Source: Bacillota bacterium
GTDB lineage: Bacteria > Bacillota > Clostridia > Christensenellales > SZUA-584
Assembly (NCBI GenBank): GCA_023399095.1
Contig: JAEWQS010000093.1
Span: forward strand, 1 to 24,345
DNA length: 24,345 bases
Reading direction: 5' to 3'
The notes under the pieces: generated by a model
Told to the model about the DNA's origin: nothing
Database searches by the model: none
The model's input: the letters and a program-made list of their open reading frames with translations, nothing else
Shown: in pieces, positions 23,311-24,345 of the stretch
How positions within the stretch are numbered: position 1 is the stretch's first letter
Layout: every line of letters begins with the position of its first letter
Translations under genes and position numbers: made by a program

Positions 23311-23994
23311 ATGAAGAGGTCGAGGATTAATGAAGCCATTAAACGAATGGAGGAAATGGTATGCAAACACGGGTTTAAATTGCCGCCTTTTTGCAGTTTT
23401 ACTCCTGAGGATTGGGCAGACAAAGGAAAAGAGTATGACGAAATTCGTGACAACATGCTCGGGTGGGATATCACTGATTACGGCGAAGGTAACTTTGAAA
23501 AAACCGGTTTTTCTTTGATTACGCTCAGAAATGGTAATGTCAAAATCGACAAATACAGAAAGCCTTATGCAGAAAAGCTGCTCATGCTCGAGGACGGTCA
23601 ATACGCACCCATGCATTTTCATTGGTCTAAGATGGAGGATATCATCAATCGCGGCGGGGGTAACGTGCTCATCCGACTTTACAACTCCACGGCTGACGGG
23701 GGATTTGACGAAACTAACGTTAAGGTATGCGCGGATGGCCGTGAATATTATGTTCCGGCTGGCACACAAGTCAAGCTCACACCGGGTGAGAGCATCACCA
23801 TATACCCGTATCTTTACCATGACTTCAGCGTGGAAGAAGGAACGGGCGCAGTGCTGCTTGGGGAAGTATCCATGTGTAATGACGACACAAACGATAATCG
23901 ATTTTATGAAAAGATCGGTCGTTTCCCTGCCATTGAAGAAGACGATTCTCCATACCGCCTGCTTTGCGGCGAATATCCAAAGGCAATAGGATGA
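23311..23994 (+). CDS. D-lyxose/D-mannose-family sugar isomerase (cupin)
   Basis: 227 residues. Two ATGs (23308, 23311) follow GGAGG at 23301-23305; the second has the better five-base spacing. The sequence fits the D-lyxose ketol-isomerase family (formerly DUF1498), single-domain cupins of about 225 residues that interconvert D-lyxose/D-xylulose or D-mannose/D-fructose with a divalent metal, usually manganese. Metal ligands are visible: H102 and H104 (PMHFHWSK), E109 (MEDIINRGGG), and H170 (YLYHDF). The opening SRINEAIKRMEEMVCKHGFKLPPFCSFTPEDW is typical. No transporter or sugar kinase lies beside it in the window, so the substrate in vivo is not indicated. Confidence 0.88.
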   Translation: MKRSRINEAIKRMEEMVCKHGFKLPPFCSFTPEDWADKGKEYDEIRDNMLGWDITDYGEGNFEKTGFSLITLRNGNVKIDKYRKPYAEKLLMLEDGQYAPMHFHWSKMEDIINRGGGNVLIRLYNSTADGGFDETNVKVCADGREYYVPAGTQVKLTPGESITIYPYLYHDFSVEEGTGAVLLGEVSMCNDDTNDNRFYEKIGRFPAIEEDDSPYRLLCGEYPKAIG

Positions 23995-24136
23995 CGACAC
24001 TATAACAATAAGCTGTATTCAGTTAGATAGTCGAGGTCTTCGATACCTTGGTTGTTGTTTTCTGAGCTTCGTGCAGTCTTTTAATTCCACGTCACAATAT
24101 TTATCTGCGGAAAATATAATAATTTGTGTTTTGGTG

Positions 24137-24165
24137 TTGACAAAACAGTGTCGCACTGATATTAT
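24137..24165 (+). promoter_or_regulatory. promoter-like pair ahead of the structured RNA
   Basis: TTGACA (24137-24142) and TATTAT (24160-24165) are 17 bases apart, a near-consensus sigma-A promoter. Transcription would begin near 24172, at the edge of the structured region. Confidence 0.55.
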
Positions 24166-24173
24166 TCACTACT

Positions 24174-24345
24174 GTGCCCGCTAAACAGCGAAGCGCAAAA
24201 CGGACAGGTGCGAAGGTAGCATAGCTGCCAGAAAGTACAAGATCGAACGATGTTGACAAACGCCCCTGGCGTCTGGTAACATACGAACTCCACCGCGAAA
24301 ATCGGGGGAGAGGAACCGGACGAGAGAATGGTTCCAAGCCAGAGA
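24174..24345 (+). ncRNA. structured RNA, possibly group II intron domain I (continues past window)
   Basis: No coding frame is convincing here, but stems are dense. GGTAGC/GCTGCC closes on ATA (about 24214-24229). An outer TCTGG/CCAGA helix (from about 24272 to the window end) encloses CTCC-CCG/CGG-GGAG and GGAACC/GGTTCC, making a three-way junction. The sequence style (AAGATCGAACGATGTTGAC, CTGGTAACATACGAA, GGAGAGGAACCGGA, CCAAGCCAGAGA) resembles the start of bacterial group II introns as I remember them. The 5' end could be GTGCC at 24174 or GTGCG at 24208. A maturase gene would lie beyond the window. An independent ncRNA or leader RNA is the alternative. Bases 23995-24136 show nothing. Confidence 0.5.

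Noticed and set aside
24101..24337. 78-codon minus-strand frame at the right edge
   Set aside because: It lies across the strongly paired RNA region, lacks a ribosome binding site, and resembles no protein I recognise.

Overview
The window looks like a chromosomal segment of a Gram-positive, Clostridia-type Firmicute. Supporting this are an LL-diaminopimelate aminotransferase (DapL), an EFR1-type flavodoxin/ferredoxin, a LysM protein, a collagen-like lipoprotein, an InlB-type repeat protein, strong AGGAGG-like ribosome binding sites and paired GGDEF/HD-GYP proteins. No rRNA or complete tRNA is visible, so the genus cannot be fixed from this sequence. Most genes are of middling G+C. By eye, two gene blocks (about 2388-4371 and 11175-12587) are clearly more AT-rich and look acquired.

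Layout. 1-1583: the 3' end of a repeat-containing surface protein, then a small lipoprotein. 1584-2387: a gene-free, repeat-rich stretch with two tRNA-3'-end-like 21-bp direct repeats, each followed by a terminator, several TGGACAC motifs, a duplicated hairpin and two operator-like palindromes. 2388-4371: a tight AT-rich three-gene cassette of GHKL ATPase, STAS-like DUF4325 protein and two-TM membrane protein. It has a near-identical 14-bp sequence on each side. 4623-6671 (minus): a GT-C-type membrane glycosyltransferase, divergent from a collagen-like lipoprotein (6811-7863). 8001-8660: a four-LysM protein. 8894-11026: dapL and an EFR1 ferredoxin. 11175-12587: an AT-rich single gene joining an Hsp90/MutL-like GHKL ATPase to a C-terminal HELIH zinc-peptidase motif. 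12730-16859: overlapping sbcD and sbcC, then a membrane protein of unknown function. 17865-23196: two consecutive large membrane sensors with PAS (and GAF), GGDEF and HD-GYP domains. 23311-23994: a D-lyxose/D-mannose-type isomerase. 24137-24345: a promoter-like pair followed by a strongly structured RNA, possibly the 5' part (domain I) of a group II intron running off the window.

How the parts may work together. SbcD and SbcC form the Mre11/Rad50-type nuclease. The two GGDEF/HD-GYP proteins probably tune cyclic-di-GMP from membrane or redox/ligand input, with the second better equipped for synthesis than the first. The GT-C enzyme and the collagen-like lipoprotein may belong to one cell-surface theme, but this rests only on adjacency. 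The most novel-looking items are the ATPase/STAS-like/membrane cassette, with its operator-like palindrome over a putative -10 box, and the ATPase-peptidase fusion. Both are plausible stress or mobile-element conflict (defence) modules, but the sequence alone does not prove a function.
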